From positions 1,186,010 to 1,250,009 of the forward strand of contig CAUJNA010002890.1 of assembly GCA_963377175.1 (NCBI GenBank): a DNA stretch of 64,000 nt. The letters run 5' to 3'. This stretch comes from Effrenium voratum. Its lineage: Eukaryota; Sar; Dinophyceae; Suessiales; Symbiodiniaceae. Position numbers and translations under genes: made by a program. A model generated the notes under the pieces. That model ran no database searches, was not told the origin of the DNA, and worked only from the letters and a program-made list of their open reading frames with translations. The stretch's first letter is position 1. Each line of letters starts with the position of its first letter. Positions 37,885 to 48,430 of this stretch are shown here, in pieces.

Positions 37885-39895
37885 TGACATCTGGAAGTAG
37901 TTCCTTGATGGTTCCCAGGCAGCGACTCAGGTTGTTAGCTTTGTAGTTTGCATGCTCCTTGGTGGTTCCCAGGCAGCCGGTTTGGTTGTTAGCTGTGTAG
38001 TTGGCATACGGAAGTAGTTCCTTGATGGTTCCCAGCCAGCCAAGAAAGGTTGTTAGCTTTGTAGTTGGCATACGGAAGTAGTTCCTTGGGGGTTCCCAGC
38101 CAGCCACTTAGGTTGTTAGCTTTGTAGTTGGCATACGGAAGTAGTTCCTTAGTGGTTCCCAGGGAGCCGGTTTGGTTGTTAGCTTTGTAGTTGGCATACG
38201 GAAGTAGCTCCTTGGTGGTTCCCAGGCAGCCGGCTAGGTTGTTAGCTTTGTAGTTGACATACGGAAGTAGTTCGTTCATATTCCCAGCCAGCCACTTAGG
38301 TGTTAGCTTTGTAGTTGGCATACGGAAGTAGTTCCTTGCTGGTTCCCAGGCAGCCGGTTAGGTTGTTGGCTTTGTAGTTGGCATACGGAAGTAGTTCCTT
38401 AGTGGTTCCCAGGGAGCCGGTTTGGTTGTTAGCTTTGTAGTTGGCATACGGAAGTAGTTCCTTGGTGGTTCTCAGCCAGCCACTTAGGTTTTTAGCTTTG
38501 TAGTTGGCATACGGAAGTAGCTCCTTGGTTGTTCTCAGCCAGCCACTTAGGTTGTTAGCTTTGTAGTTGGCATACGGAAGTAGTTCCTTGATGGTTTCCA
38601 GCCAGCCACTTGGGTTGTTAGCTTTGTAGGTGGCATACGGAAGTAGCTCCTTGGTGGTTCCCAGCCAGCCGGTTAGGTTGTTAGCTTTGTAGTTGGCATA
38701 CGGAAGTAGTTCCTTGGTGGTTCCCAGGCAGCCGGTTAGGTTGTTAGCTTTGTAGGTGGCATACGGAAGTAGCTCCTTGGTGGTTTCCAGCCAGCCGGTT
38801 AGGTTGTTAGCTTTGTAGTTGGCATACCGAAGTAGTTCCTTGGTGGTTCCCAGCCAGCCACTTAGGTTGTTAGCTTTGTAGTTGGCATACGGAGGTAGCT
38901 CCTTGGTTGTTCTCAGCCAGCCACTTAGGTTGTTAGCTTTGTAGTTGGCATACGGAAGTAGCTCCTTGGTGGTTCCCAGGCAGCCGGTTAGGTTGTTAGC
39001 TTTGTAGTTGGCATACGGAAGTAGTTCCTTGATGGTTCCCAGCCAGCCACTTGGGTTGTTAGCTTTGTAGGTGGCATACGGAAGTAGCTCCTTGGTGGTT
39101 CCCAGCCAGCCGGTTAGGTTGTTAGCTTTGTAGTTGGCATACGGAAGTAGTTCCTTGGTGGTTTCCAACCAGCCGGTTTGGTTGTTAGCTTTGTAGTTGG
39201 CATACGGAAGTAGCTCCTTGGTTGTTCTCAGCTAGCCACTTAGGTTGTTAGCTTTGTAGTTGACATACGGAAGTAGCTCCTTGATGGTTCCCAGGCAGCC
39301 GGTTAGGTTGTTAGCTTTGTAGTTGGCATACGGAAGTAGTTCCTTGGTGGTTCCCAGCCAGCCACTTAGGTTGTTAGCTTTGTAGGTGGCATACGGAAGT
39401 AGCTCCTTGGTGGTTCCCAGGCAGCCGGTTAGGTTGTTAGCTTTGTAGTTGGCATACGGAAGTAGTTCCTTGATGGTTTCCAGCCAGCCACTTGGGTTGT
39501 TAGCTTTGTAGTTGGCATACGGAAGTAGCTCCTTGGTTGTTCTCAGCCAGCCACTTAGGTTGTTAGTTTTGTAGTTGGCATACGGAAGTAGCTCCTTGGT
39601 GGTTCCCAGGCAGCCGGTGAGGTTGTTAGCTTTGTAGTTGGCATACGGAAGTAGTTCCTTGATGGTTTCCAGCCAGCCACTTGGGTTGTTAGCTTTGTAG
39701 GTGGCATACGGAAGTAGCTCCTTGGTGGTTCCCAGCCAGCCGGTTAGGTTGTTAGCTTTGTAGTTGGCATACGGAAGTAGTTCCTTGGTGGTTCCCAGCC
39801 AGCCACTTAGGTTGTTAGCTTTGTAGTTGGCATACGGAAGTAGCTCCTTGGTTGTTCTCAGCCAGCCACTTAGGTTGTTAGCTTTGTAGTTGACA
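37885..39895 (-). repeat. minisatellite of about 32 units of 63 bp
   Basis: On the plus strand each unit reads GGTTGTTAGCTTTGTAGTTGG, CATACGGAAGTAG(C/T)TCC, TTGGTGGTTCCCAG and (C/G)CAGCC. Because 63 is a multiple of three, one minus-strand frame is open across most units and would encode a 21-residue repeat (KELLPYANYKANN plus a variable NL(S/T)G(W/C)LGTT part). The frame is broken by a nonsense change at 39232-39234, a one-base deletion near 38300 and a truncated unit near 37950. Most differences between units change the amino acid. Convincing exons on both sides are on the plus strand, so I treat this as non-coding satellite DNA, probably intronic. Confidence 0.85.
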
Positions 39896-39900
39896 TAGAT

Positions 39901-40065
39901 CTGAAACGGACTGCTCAGCTTGCACTGACCCGTCCTCGGCTGGCAGAAAGAACTGTGCGGTTTGCCGGTGCCCTCGGCTTCGTTGGACAGCCTAGCAACA
40001 ACCTGGGGTTCAACACCAGGTGCATCGAGTGCCAAGAGATCCTCAGATGCTTTTGTTGTGCGGAG
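39901..40065 (+). CDS. exon-like segment with a Cys cluster, next to the minisatellite
   Basis: Open plus frame of about 55 codons with good codon use (it includes ERTVRFAGALGFVGQPSNNL then CIECQEILRCFCCAE). Possible acceptor CTGCTCAG|CTT, donor GCGGAG|GTGACC. The opposite strand is also open and would extend the minisatellite frame, so the strand is not certain. Unknown function. Confidence 0.45.
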
Positions 40066-40226
40066 GTGACCCCTCCCGAAATGTGGTTGAACTTGTGAGC
40101 TATTTGCCTTCACCGAACTGTACATGCTGGCATGTCTGCAACCACTATTTCGGAATGCCCTTAGCTAAAGTGACGATGTTACAGAAAGAAACATATACAT
40201 GTTCGAGTGCGTAAAACATTCACCAC

Positions 40227-40375
40227 CCCTCCCCCCCCCTTCCCTCCCCCTTCCCTCCCCCTTCCCTCCCCCTTCCCTCCCCCTTCCCTCCCACTTCCCC
40301 CCCCCTCAACCATTCCATTCAAGTTCCTTCCCCCTTCCCTCCCCCTCCCCCTCCCCCCCTCAACCCTTCCATTCA
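40227..40375. repeat. CCCTTCCCTCC-type pyrimidine repeat
   Basis: About 150 bp of C/T-only minisatellite ends just before an inferred splice acceptor and could act as a polypyrimidine tract. Confidence 0.8.
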
Positions 40376-40397
40376 AGTTCATGGGATGCTCATTCAG

Positions 40398-40542
40398 CGA
40401 GCGGCCGGAGCCGAAAGCTGAAGGTTCCAAGCCTTGGGCGAGGAGGTGAGAGTCCCAGCGAGCTGAGCCACAGCCGTTGGGGCGGTTTCTCCGGGGCTGG
40501 GGGTTGTTCAGCCCGGAGAAAAAAAGAAGAAACACGCGAGCG
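40398..40542 (+). CDS. exon, Ser/Arg-rich segment of unknown protein
   Basis: Long pyrimidine tract and acceptor GCTCATTCAG|CG, donor GAGCG|GTGCCT. The open frame of 48 codons is rich in Ser, Arg and Gly (it includes PSLGRGGESPSELSHSRWGG) and ends in a basic, acidic tail. The donor is three bases from the left end of a family A element (40546-40640), so the intron starts essentially with the element. Confidence 0.55.
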
Positions 40543-41307
40543 GTGCCTGGAGTCTCAGCCCTGACCCGAAACAAAAATGGGTCAATGACCCCAAGATTTG
40601 GCGGAATGACTTCATTTTTCAAGGGTCATGGAGACTCCATGTGGTTGATTTTGATCAGGGGGGGTTGATCAATCTGGGGTCGACATTTTGTACGTGCCGT
40701 TGGAGGGTCCGATTCGACGATGTTTGGGCCCTCAGAACTTGTCTTGTTTCCCTTCGACAGGGGTCTGGAGTTCTCCATTGGACCCGGGAAGTCTGGATTG
40801 GGGTCGTGACTCTTACGAAGTGATAACCATGGTTTGGAAAAGAAAGGAACCAACTGTTGTCCTTTGCCACATCCAAGTAGGGCTAAAAGATTCCACAGGG
40901 GTATGGTCGAAGCCCGCTTTGTAGGCTAGCCGATAAACATGTAATTACCCCAACCCAAACAAGGTGGTTCTCAAGTCTTACTGGTTGGGGAACAAGGAAC
41001 ATGTCAACTTCCGTGCTAGCCGTGTGCCCTTAAATCGCAAGTACCTGTGTTACGTGGTCGCCGCACAGGCCAAGTAAACTCTGTCCGAAGATATGTTCAC
41101 CAGAGCCGCGGGGCAAAACTTTCCCCTGAAGTAGGATCGGAATTATAACACAATTCGTACCACTTGTTTTGCAATCCCTGAAATTCCCGGGGCCGCATTT
41201 GGAACAATCATTGCGCACATGTTCATTGATTTTCTCTTTAACACATGCCCGTAGACAAGCCGCAGAAAGGACATTTATTTCCATAGGCCCCACATTGTTT
41301 GCCGTAG

Positions 41308-41432
41308 ACCGTAGAACGGGCATTTTCTGAAGTAGACCCTTGGACCATGAAGCTGTTTGGGAAGCTGAGATCGCTGATGCAACTCTCTGGAGCAGCTTCT
41401 GAGATTGTAGTGAATGTCAGCCGCGCAATTAG
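41308..41432 (+). CDS. CCCH gene, upstream exon (candidate)
   Basis: Acceptor TTTGCCGTAG|ACC, GC donor ATTAG|GCAAAC. It encodes 41 helical residues (it includes WTMKLFGKLRSLMQLSGAAS). Two minus-strand frames also read through here (for example with CPFCG and CSKCG motifs), so strand choice rests on the phase match to the next exon. Confidence 0.4.
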
Positions 41433-44394
41433 GCAAACGTGATTTGGAAGGAGTTTTGTTGCCTCGGCACCCTCTGGCAATTGAGTGTTTCTCGGTTGAT
41501 TTGTCGATATCTAGACGTAAATCCAGCAGGTTCATGAGTCAAGCATGGGAGCCGTGCATTGGCGCAGGCGTGGAGGAACACATGTAATGTAGCAAAGGCT
41601 TTCTCGTATGCTTCTGCTAGCACTTGGGGCGCCAAAACCCTCCAAATTGGAGTTGACCTCTGGCTATTGCAATGAATAACCTTCCCCAAAAATATGTGCT
41701 TTCCTAGAGTCTCCATGACCCTGAGAAAAACTGGGTCATTACCTGAAATAATGGGTCGGTCATATGAACCTATTTTTAAAGGGTCATGGAGACTCCAGGT
41801 TGTAACTAAATGTGCTTTGGAAGCTTTGCGGTTTCGCTATTGCGCTGTTGTACGAAGTTGTTTGTCAATGAACGAAGATTGTACAAACATACTGTGACAT
41901 CTTATGTATGCGTTACGCTTGAATCACACCCTTTGAGAGAGCAGCAGGGCAAGAATGCTTTTGCTCTATCTTGACGACGGTGCAGGGCTCCTTAAAAGAT
42001 ACATTTTGCACATTTGAAACATGGCTTTTGCCACCAAAATACAGGGAAACCACCATTTACAAGGCAATGTTCAGGTGTATAATGCAAGGATCCCTGTTTG
42101 ACGCAGTCCAGTGGACATCCATCAAACATGCTTAATTCAAGAATTCAATCCCGATTGGCAGAAGCCGCGAGCACGTCGTTCAAGGGGTAGATTTGGCGAT
42201 GCTTTCGGTGTTCCAAGGAAACCGAAAGGACAAAGAGCATTTTGTGGGTCCTTCTAGTTTGCCAGATACGGAAATCTGGTTCATTCATTCCGCACAGCAG
42301 CTGTACGCATATGCTTTGGATTGTAGAACTTAAGACCAAATCATGGGTTGACAGAAACAGCTTTCCTGGGTCCCAACGCCTTTCCACTTGGCATGTTGCA
42401 GGCTCAAGCGGGTGTATATTTTAGAAGGCCAAGTTCCATTGGTCTCCGCTATGGCAATGTCGAACATCTCGACTGGGACGTTTGGGCACCCGCAGCTCTG
42501 CTCCAAACCCTGCCTGTTCTTGCACTTGTGCCCGTGTCCGAACGCATCTGCATGTCACTTGGCTCGTTCCTGAAGTTTTTTCTAAGGACTCTTGAAAATT
42601 TGGTCATCACCCAAAATCTTGGGGTCGTTGACCCATTTTTTAAGGGTCATGGAGACTCTAAAACCTGTCTAATTTTGTCGGCAAAAATGGCTCTCGTTTT
42701 TTGTTTTTGTTTTTTGAATATATTCTGCGATGGGTAGCTCGATCCACATGAGGGAGTCGTTGCGGTCGGTCCTAGAGTCTCCTTCTGACCCATAAAAAAT
42801 GGGGGTCATTACCTAAAAGAATGGTTGGTCATGGACCTATTTTGAAAGGGTCAGAAGGAGGCTCTAGGTTGTACCAACGGCCATTTTTAAAGTGTGCTTT
42901 GGGGGCTATGGGGTCATATGGACTCCAGTTTTGATCATGGGCTTTGTGGAGTCTCCATGACCCTTCAAAAATGGGGTAAGGACCCCATTATTTTGTGTAA
43001 TGACCCACCTTTTCCTAAGGGTCCTCAGGGAGACTGCAGGTCCAGTGTTTTCTCGTTTTTATGGTTTTGCCGTAACGAAGGTAACTATTGCCACGCGGAG
43101 CACTCCTCGAAGTCGCGGCTGACCTTGCTGCGGCGGCAAGACCTGAGGAGCCTGGAAGAGGCAGACCGCATGGCGCTGGTGCTGCCGCATCTACGGGCCA
43201 AAGACCTTCCGGGGACAGAAGAGGCGGAAGGATTTTCGGTTTCGGTCCGCGGAAGTTTGCCCTTTGACTGTTTCTTTTTTGGTTGGGAGATTCGGTTCCC
43301 CTCATAGACTACAGAAACAAGGGTTAAGCTCTCCACTCGATTTTGGAGCCCCGGAGTTTTCGGGGTCTTGAAGTCGGCAAGCCCAAGCATCCGGTTCCTT
43401 AGCCTAGAAATGCTTTTGGTGTTGGGTGTTGCAGTTTCACCGAACTTAATCCGCTAACAGTTAGTCACTTTTAGCGGATCTGAAATCGGGCCCAGTTTTC
43501 AGAACCCCATATCATGGTTCTTGTTGGGACACATTTTACATTGTTGCTTATTGTGGTTTAGTGGTGAAAATCCCATTCCACTGAACTGCTAAAATTTGAG
43601 AATGTTTGCTCCCCAAACCGAACTTGTCAACCAAGATATGGTGACCCCATTTTGGGGTGTCCCCAATTTAATCCATATGTTTTTCCATATTTTCCCATAT
43701 TTTCCATATTTTTCCATATTTTAATCCACTTAGTCACTTTTTCCATTTTTTTTTGCGGCGGAAGTTGGAGTGGCGGGAGCTCCGGGCCTTGAAGCGGCGA
43801 TTTTTTTTCCCCGTTTTCCGGCTCCCGTGGATCGGTTTCACTCGGTTGCAACTAGTGCCCTGATTTATCCCAAAGTTTGGGGAAGGATGATTTGCCTGGA
43901 AACCTAGAGTCTTTTTTCTTTGTTATTTCTGACCCTTCAAAAATGGTTGGTCATCACCTTAAATAATAGGGGCATGGACCTATTTTCAAAGGGTCAGACG
44001 GAGACTCCAGGTGTTTCAGGAACCAGTCCTGGTTGAAATGGTGCCTAGGGGAAACATGTTTGTAGCTCAGGTTGGAATGGCGAACGTGGTTTTGTCCTGT
44101 TTGCAATTCGGGAGTTTGGAGCCAATGGTCACTGGTTGCCCGGAAAATCGGCCCTGCAAGGTTCTTGCGTTGCTTGAGCTGCACCTGGCGAGTTTGCCGC
44201 AGCCAGCGAGGCCAGCTCTAGAGCGCCAGAAGATAAACAGTCTGAATCGGAGCCTGAGCCACCTCAAGTTCAGACAGTTGGTTGATCTATGTCCCTGCAG
44301 CCAGCTCACGCACATCCAAGAGGCCATGTCGAGTCTACGCGTCCACATAGCTGTGCAAGATCCCTCCATGTTTGAAGGCTTCTTCTCGCTGTGA
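41308..44394 (+). CDS. CCCH-type zinc-finger protein, dinoflagellate-like
   Basis: Exons at 41308-41432, 42402-42553, 43081 to 43223 or 43238, and 44020-44394. Joining exons two and three through a GT-AG intron (42554-43080) gives Cys-Pro-Asn-Ala-Ser-Ala-Cys followed by Asn-Tyr-Cys-His-Ala-Glu-His, i.e. C-x5-C-x2-CH-x2-H. It is preceded by GTFGHPQLCSKPC. This matches a finger motif I recall from many dinoflagellate proteins of unknown role, presumed RNA-binding. Downstream residues (LPHLRAK region, then a Leu-rich C-terminus) are helical. The stop is TGA at 44392-44394. Three family A elements fill the finger-splitting intron, and one abuts the last exon. Exons further upstream are likely but not fixed. 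Confidence 0.65.
41450..41700. other. region open on both strands
   Basis: The minus frame (95 codons, it includes LAPQVLAEAYEKAFATLHVF) looks protein-like. A plus frame of about 45 codons also exists. It may be a decayed antisense gene or chance. Unresolved. Confidence 0.3.
42402..42553 (+). CDS. CCCH gene, exon with first half of the finger
   Basis: Acceptor ATGTTGCAG|G, donor GCAT|GTCACT. It encodes 50 residues ending in the GHP motif and four Cys of the finger (LCSKPC, CPC, SAC). Confidence 0.65.
42554..43080 (+). other. intron inside the zinc finger, largely made of family A elements
   Basis: A 527-base GT-AG intron carrying three family A copies (42588-42662, 42771-42869 and 42947-43040). 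The right border is ACGAAG|GTAAC. Together the three elements make up about half of the intron. Confidence 0.65.
43081..43238 (+). CDS. CCCH gene, exon with second half of the finger
   Basis: Begins GT AAC TAT TGC CAC, completing the finger (NYCHAEH), then a basic and Leu-rich helix (RLTLLRRQDLRSLEEADRMA). A GC donor at 43224 or a GT donor at 43239 both give the phase of the last exon. Confidence 0.65.
43902..44012. mobile_element. family A element abutting the last exon of the CCCH gene
   Basis: Left end ACCTAGAGTC carries a 15-bp T-rich insertion; right end GGAGACTCCAGGT is followed by GTTTCAG|GAA, the acceptor. Only seven bases separate element and exon. Confidence 0.8.
44020..44394 (+). 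CDS. CCCH gene, last exon
   Basis: Acceptor GTGTTTCAG|GAA. It encodes 124 residues ending at TGA. The first part has VEMVPRGNMFVAQV, and the C-terminal part is Leu-rich and amphipathic (it includes SLNRSLSHLKFRQLVDLCPC). This is one of the longest clean exons in the window. Confidence 0.65.
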   Translation, partial: EPVLVEMVPRGNMFVAQVGMANVVLSCLQFGSLEPMVTGCPENRPCKVLALLELHLASLPQPARPALERQKINSLNRSLSHLKFRQLVDLCPCSQLTHIQEAMSSLRVHIAVQDPSMFEGFFSL

Positions 44395-44439
44395 TGTGAA
44401 AACCACATGCGGTCCTGTACATGTCTACATGACCTCAAG

Positions 44440-45020
44440 CCCGCGAATCGATCTATAGAATGAGACTGGGCAAGCTATGAACTTTACGACAAAAAAACAT
44501 GAAGGCTTGGGGGATTCCTGTCAAGTGTGCCATTTCACAAATGCTCTTGGTGTCATGCCCTGAATTAAAATGTGTGAGGATAGTTTGCCCAGATGTCAAT
44601 CATAGTCTGAATATTTGCAGCTCCGAGAACCCACTGGGCCTCGGCGGTCAGGGTGTCAGCTTACTCTCAATTTGTCCTGGAGTCTCCGAGTCTGACCCTT
44701 TCCAAGGTCCATGACCAACCATTCTTTTAGGTAATGACCAACCATTTTTAAGAGGTCCTGGAGACTCTAGGAATACAAGAACGCAGATACTGGCAGGGGG
44801 CTTGCGGACAATGTGTGCCCCACCCAGCAAGTCAATCTATAGAATGAGACTGGGCAAACTCTGGCAACCGGGCGACCGAAAATCCATGAACTGTTTGAGG
44901 AATTTCGGAGTTTCTGTCAGGTGTGACATATCGCAAATACTCTTATGTCTTGGAGTCATGCCCTACTTTGAGATGTGTGAAGATTGCCCAGATGTCAAGA
45001 ATGTTCTGAGTATTTGCAGC
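44440..45020. repeat. diverged direct duplication of about 190 bp around a family A element
   Basis: Segment 44440-44625 and segment 44825-45020 share ATCTATAGAATGAGACTGGG, TGTCA(A/G)GTGTG, GTCATGCCCT and TTTGCCCAGATGTCAA-like blocks. Indels of 7 and 4 bases between the copies change frame, so neither strand keeps a shared protein. A family A element (44676-44771) lies between the copies. Confidence 0.75.
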
Positions 45021-45289
45021 TGGGCTGCCGCTGAGCATCTGCTGATGTTCCTTGAAGGTGTTTTTTTGCCTTGGGCTAAACCACTTGGACGCCTTTGCCA
45101 CAGGGGAGTCATGCCAAAAGCAGGCAAAAGGAAGGGAACTACCAAAGGGTCCCAAAGGACCAAGACAAAAGTCTTTGTTTGGGGCTGAGACAGGTCCCAC
45201 TGGGTGAAAAAGGGCTCGTCTTGAGCCCCAAGCATAGGTGCCCTTTAGGTGCCCTTTTGGGTGTTTCAATAAAAGGAGCAACAACAAGG

Positions 45290-45442
45290 CGGCCCTCAAA
45301 AGGACGAAAAACAATACGGCTCGTTCCTTTGGAGTGCGGAAACCGAAGGCAAGCAGGGCCTTTGTTACCTGATGCGACAGAAGCATATTTAGCTCATTGC
45401 TCACTCCAATTCTATGCTTCGGAACTGTTAAGAGGGGTGTGA
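45290..45442 (+). CDS. exon-like segment ending in a stop, unknown product
   Basis: Open plus frame of about 50 codons (it includes PLLPDATEAYLAHCSLQFYA) ending TGA at 45440. A 228-codon minus frame (44943-45629) overlaps it but covers the duplicated segment and simple Leu/Lys-rich sequence. Plus is preferred, weakly. Confidence 0.35.
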   Translation, partial: RPSKGRKTIRLVPLECGNRRQAGPLLPDATEAYLAHCSLQFYASELLRGV

Positions 45443-45851
45443 ACGGGAGCCAAGGCTGAATGATATCTTTGATTGATTTATAGGGGGTGTCCCATTTTTT
45501 TTGGGGGTGTCCCATTGAACAGGCGTCCTTATACTTCCCTTTTTCAGAGGCTGTTGTTTGCGTGATTGGCGTACTAGAAAATCTCAAAACGGCCAAAAGC
45601 CTCCACATTGAGCCTTGACTCTCTCTCAAAGACTGCCATTTGCTTGAGATATGTCTTTATTTTGTTTATTTTATTTTCCCTTGTTTGTTGTAAAAGGAAC
45701 TTATCACTACTGGACGTATTTTTTCCAGGGGTCTTAACCAAATGGAAGAAGAGAGAGCCACCTTTTTGTCAACTTTGGCTGCTGGTTTTTGGCGATCGCC
45801 GTGTGCCATCGGTTGCTTCTGGACTCCTGCTTGTCAGGGCATATATTTCTT

Positions 45852-45965
45852 GGTGGTTCCCAGCCATCCCCTTAGCCCTTTAGCTTTTAGTGTTTAGTGA
45901 GAGTTTCCATTTAGCCCACTAAAACTTATTTAAACATCTTAGTGGGGGATCTGAGGGCAGCCCAG
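45852..45965. repeat. family G element
   Basis: GGTGGTTCCCAGCCATCCCC leader and GATCTGAGGGCAGCCC end, as in the copy at 8820-8935. Confidence 0.8.
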
Positions 45966-46284
45966 ATTTGCCTTTGAGGCTGACATGTGGGGGCAGTAGA
46001 GAAACCTTGAATTCGTGGCATGCTGTTCTGGCTTGCGTGAAAACAAAGGAACATAGCGCAGCCAAGAGGATGCTTCTTTTTATGCGTATCGTGATCCCCG
46101 TTTTTGGGAGGCATTAGAACAACCGGTATCACATACACGCAGAGCAGAAAACGCGCCTCCCGGCGTAGGATGTCAAATGTGGTCTTTAAAATTGTGCACG
46201 AGATGGAGTCCTTCGAGGGCGTTGAAAGCTTCTTTGTGTTGCTCCGTGCAAACCGGTGTACACAGCAAGTTTGAGACGACAGAG

Positions 46285-46405
46285 CACATGGCTGTGGGTC
46301 AAAAACAGGTACCCAAAATTGAACCCTGGTAAGTGGAAACATGGACGATTTAACCTGTGGTCCATATCCTGGTGGGTTAATTTTGACCATACCCACATGT
46401 ATTGC
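46285..46405. mobile_element. family F inverted-repeat element
   Basis: Arms TGTGGGTCAAAAACAGGTACC and GGTTAATTTTGACCATACCCACA enclose GGTAAGTGGAAACATGGAC. Other copies: 4200-4330, 4430-4510, 6505-6690 (tandem pieces), 22998-23110, 25565-25670, 48885-49020, 52000-52105, 56300-56400 and 61675-61740 (half). Confidence 0.8.
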
Positions 46406-46554
46406 TTGTTCAGGGGAGGTTCTAGCAAGCGAGTTGCAGCTTGAAGGACGATATCATGTGTGCAGCGGATCCCATTTCGGAGCCCATTGGCCAGAACATT
46501 CTTTGGAGCCCAACCCCGTCCATTTGAACACGGGCGCGGCCCCGGGCCGAAGTG

Positions 46555-46651
46555 ATGGCGCCGCTGGAAGCGGACGGTTTGCGGCTGGGCCGAACAAATT
46601 TTTCGAAGCGTCCTGTGAAGCTTCGCGGCCCGGAAGCCGCCGCCCAACCAG
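46555..46651 (+). CDS. probable first exon of a gene of unknown function
   Basis: ATG at 46555 in a GC-rich block, open for 32 codons (it includes MAPLEADGLRLGRTNFSKRP), with donor CCAG|GTTGCA. The phase matches the exon at 47158. A minus frame is also open. Confidence 0.45.
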
Positions 46652-47157
46652 GTTGCAAAACCGTCCCTGCCGCCTCAAAATCGATGCGGAGAAAGGGGAA
46701 TCTTCTTGATCGTATCTTGCTGGTGCGATAGAGGGAATGAACCTAGGGATTCCCGAAAGAGGGAGACCAAATCGGGGATGGTTCTTTTCGGGGTCATTCC
46801 CTCATTCCCTGCTGAGCACCAGCAAGTCTTGTATGTGCGGATTTGGGTTGAATCATATTGAATCACGTTGAATCTGTACTCAACGAGTTCCCGAAAGAAC
46901 CAAACCCAACACCATGTTGTATGGGGTCTCAAGGGAACCTCTAAGACAAAAACCTCTAGGTTTCGGGTTTCATGGCACCCTTCTCCCTGCTGCCAATCCA
47001 TGTTTTTGTTTGTGTGAACCGTGCCTCTCTAAAACCCAGTGACGTCCAGCGGCGTCCTTGATTATGTTGTGTTTTGAACGGGGGTGTCGAACCTCTGGTT
47101 GGGCCTTGGGTGGATGGGGTCTCCGCGCCAGGATGACCACTTCACGCATGAATGCAG

Positions 47158-47320
47158 GGGCAAGATGGACCAACACGAGGCGCGGCACGTTTTCGGACGT
47201 GCAGTTCGTGCGTCACGGTGTGCGAGTCACCATCAGCGAGCTGACCTGCGAATCACACGAGTTCACCCATGAATGTCCGTTGCTGGATGCGCATATATTC
47301 TTCCGCTTGGGGATCAGAGC
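47158..47320 (+). CDS. exon, unknown product
   Basis: Acceptor GAATGCAG|GG. The open frame (it includes RRGTFSDVQFVRHGVRVTIS) has several Cys and His (CESHEFTHEC). The G left by the 46555 exon plus GG gives Gly. The right border is not fixed; GT or GC donors exist at several points. Confidence 0.5.
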
Positions 47321-47651
47321 AATTTGCTTGGATCATCATCATCATCAATAACAACAACAACACCCACAATCGCTTAATTCCCTGTCAGGATGTACTTTGA
47401 CCCATGATTGACTCGACTTCCTCGGTACATTGTTAGAAGGTACTGGGACCCTTCTGACACCACGGATGAATCGCGCTTCTGAGGGAATTGTTCGGCGAAG
47501 TTAGTAAGTGCTTGGCCACCATAACCAACTAGTACCAAGCATAACTCCACTTCGGGGGCTTAACCTAGGTTCCTAACAACTAACTTGGACGGACAACCAA
47601 GCACCAACCCGTAACCTGGCAACTCGGCAGAATCCTTCGGCCGGCGCGCAG

Positions 47652-47729
47652 GCGGTCTTTAATTTCAAGCAAAAGAACCTGCAGACGGACATGGAGATGC
47701 CTGCAGCCCAGCGAACAGCGATCGAAAGA
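47652..47729 (+). CDS. exon, unknown product
   Basis: Acceptor CGGCGCGCAG|GCG, donor GAAAGA|GTCATG. It encodes 26 residues (it includes AVFNFKQKNLQTDMEMPAAQ). Confidence 0.5.
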
Positions 47730-47773
47730 GTCATGAGTCATTAGGGTTGCGGGATCACTCGGGGGTTATCCCC

Positions 47774-47867
47774 ACCTGCAGTCTCCATGACCCTTTGAAA
47801 ATGGGCGATTGACCCTATTATTTTGGGTACTGACCCCATATTTTAAGGGTCATCCAGACTCCCTGGT
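47774..47867. mobile_element. family A element
   Basis: Complete copy with ends ACCTGCAGTCTCC and CCAGACTCCCTGGT, 44 bases after the exon. Confidence 0.85.
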
Positions 47868-48430
47868 CAGCACTTTGATTAGGAGCAGGGTCCGTCAGGG
47901 GCGATCGTAAGCCTGGTGAGATAACCCGCTGAACAGAGACAAACAAAACCATGACTTTTGTGGGGTATCTCACCATGGTTATTGCACACTTACTATTTAC
48001 AATGCCCCTTCAAGTAGGGCCCTATGGGCCTATGTGTGTGTGTGTGTGTTTTGGACCGGGACCCTCCCCAGAACGAATTTCAGGATCCTTGAATCACTCA
48101 CTCGGGTCTGTCTCAAAAATGGCCTCTCCAAATTCTGGTGGTTTTAGTTGTTTTCGTTTACTGTTTGCCTGTAAAGCCACTCCAAGAGGGGTCCCCTCAA
48201 AAAAGACCCACCCAACAGGGCTGATACCCTTCCTCCATTTGCTTCAGGATACCTGTTATATTCCCCTCTTGGTTTTAAAGGGAATTTAGCACTACTGTAC
48301 ATATGTTGCTCATTTTGTTCCACTTCTAAAATAGACCACAGGAAAAAAGTGAGTAGCCTTGTTCTAACCTCTCAAATCTGGAGGGCCTAGAAAAAAAACC
48401 CATGGAAGCCTTGGTCGTTTGTTCGCTCAG

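Noticed and set aside
37989..40125. Repeat protein gene on the minus strand made of 21-residue units
   Set aside because: The open frame follows from a 63-bp unit with no stop in one frame; it is interrupted by a stop and frameshifts, and most unit differences change the residue.
44943..45629. 228-codon minus-strand gene
   Set aside because: Includes the diverged direct duplication, where the frame is not conserved, and simple Leu-rich sequence; kept only as a doubt.
47335..47370. CRISPR-like or His-tag-like repeat (CATCATCATCAT, ACAACAACA)
   Set aside because: Simple trinucleotide repeats in a eukaryotic setting.
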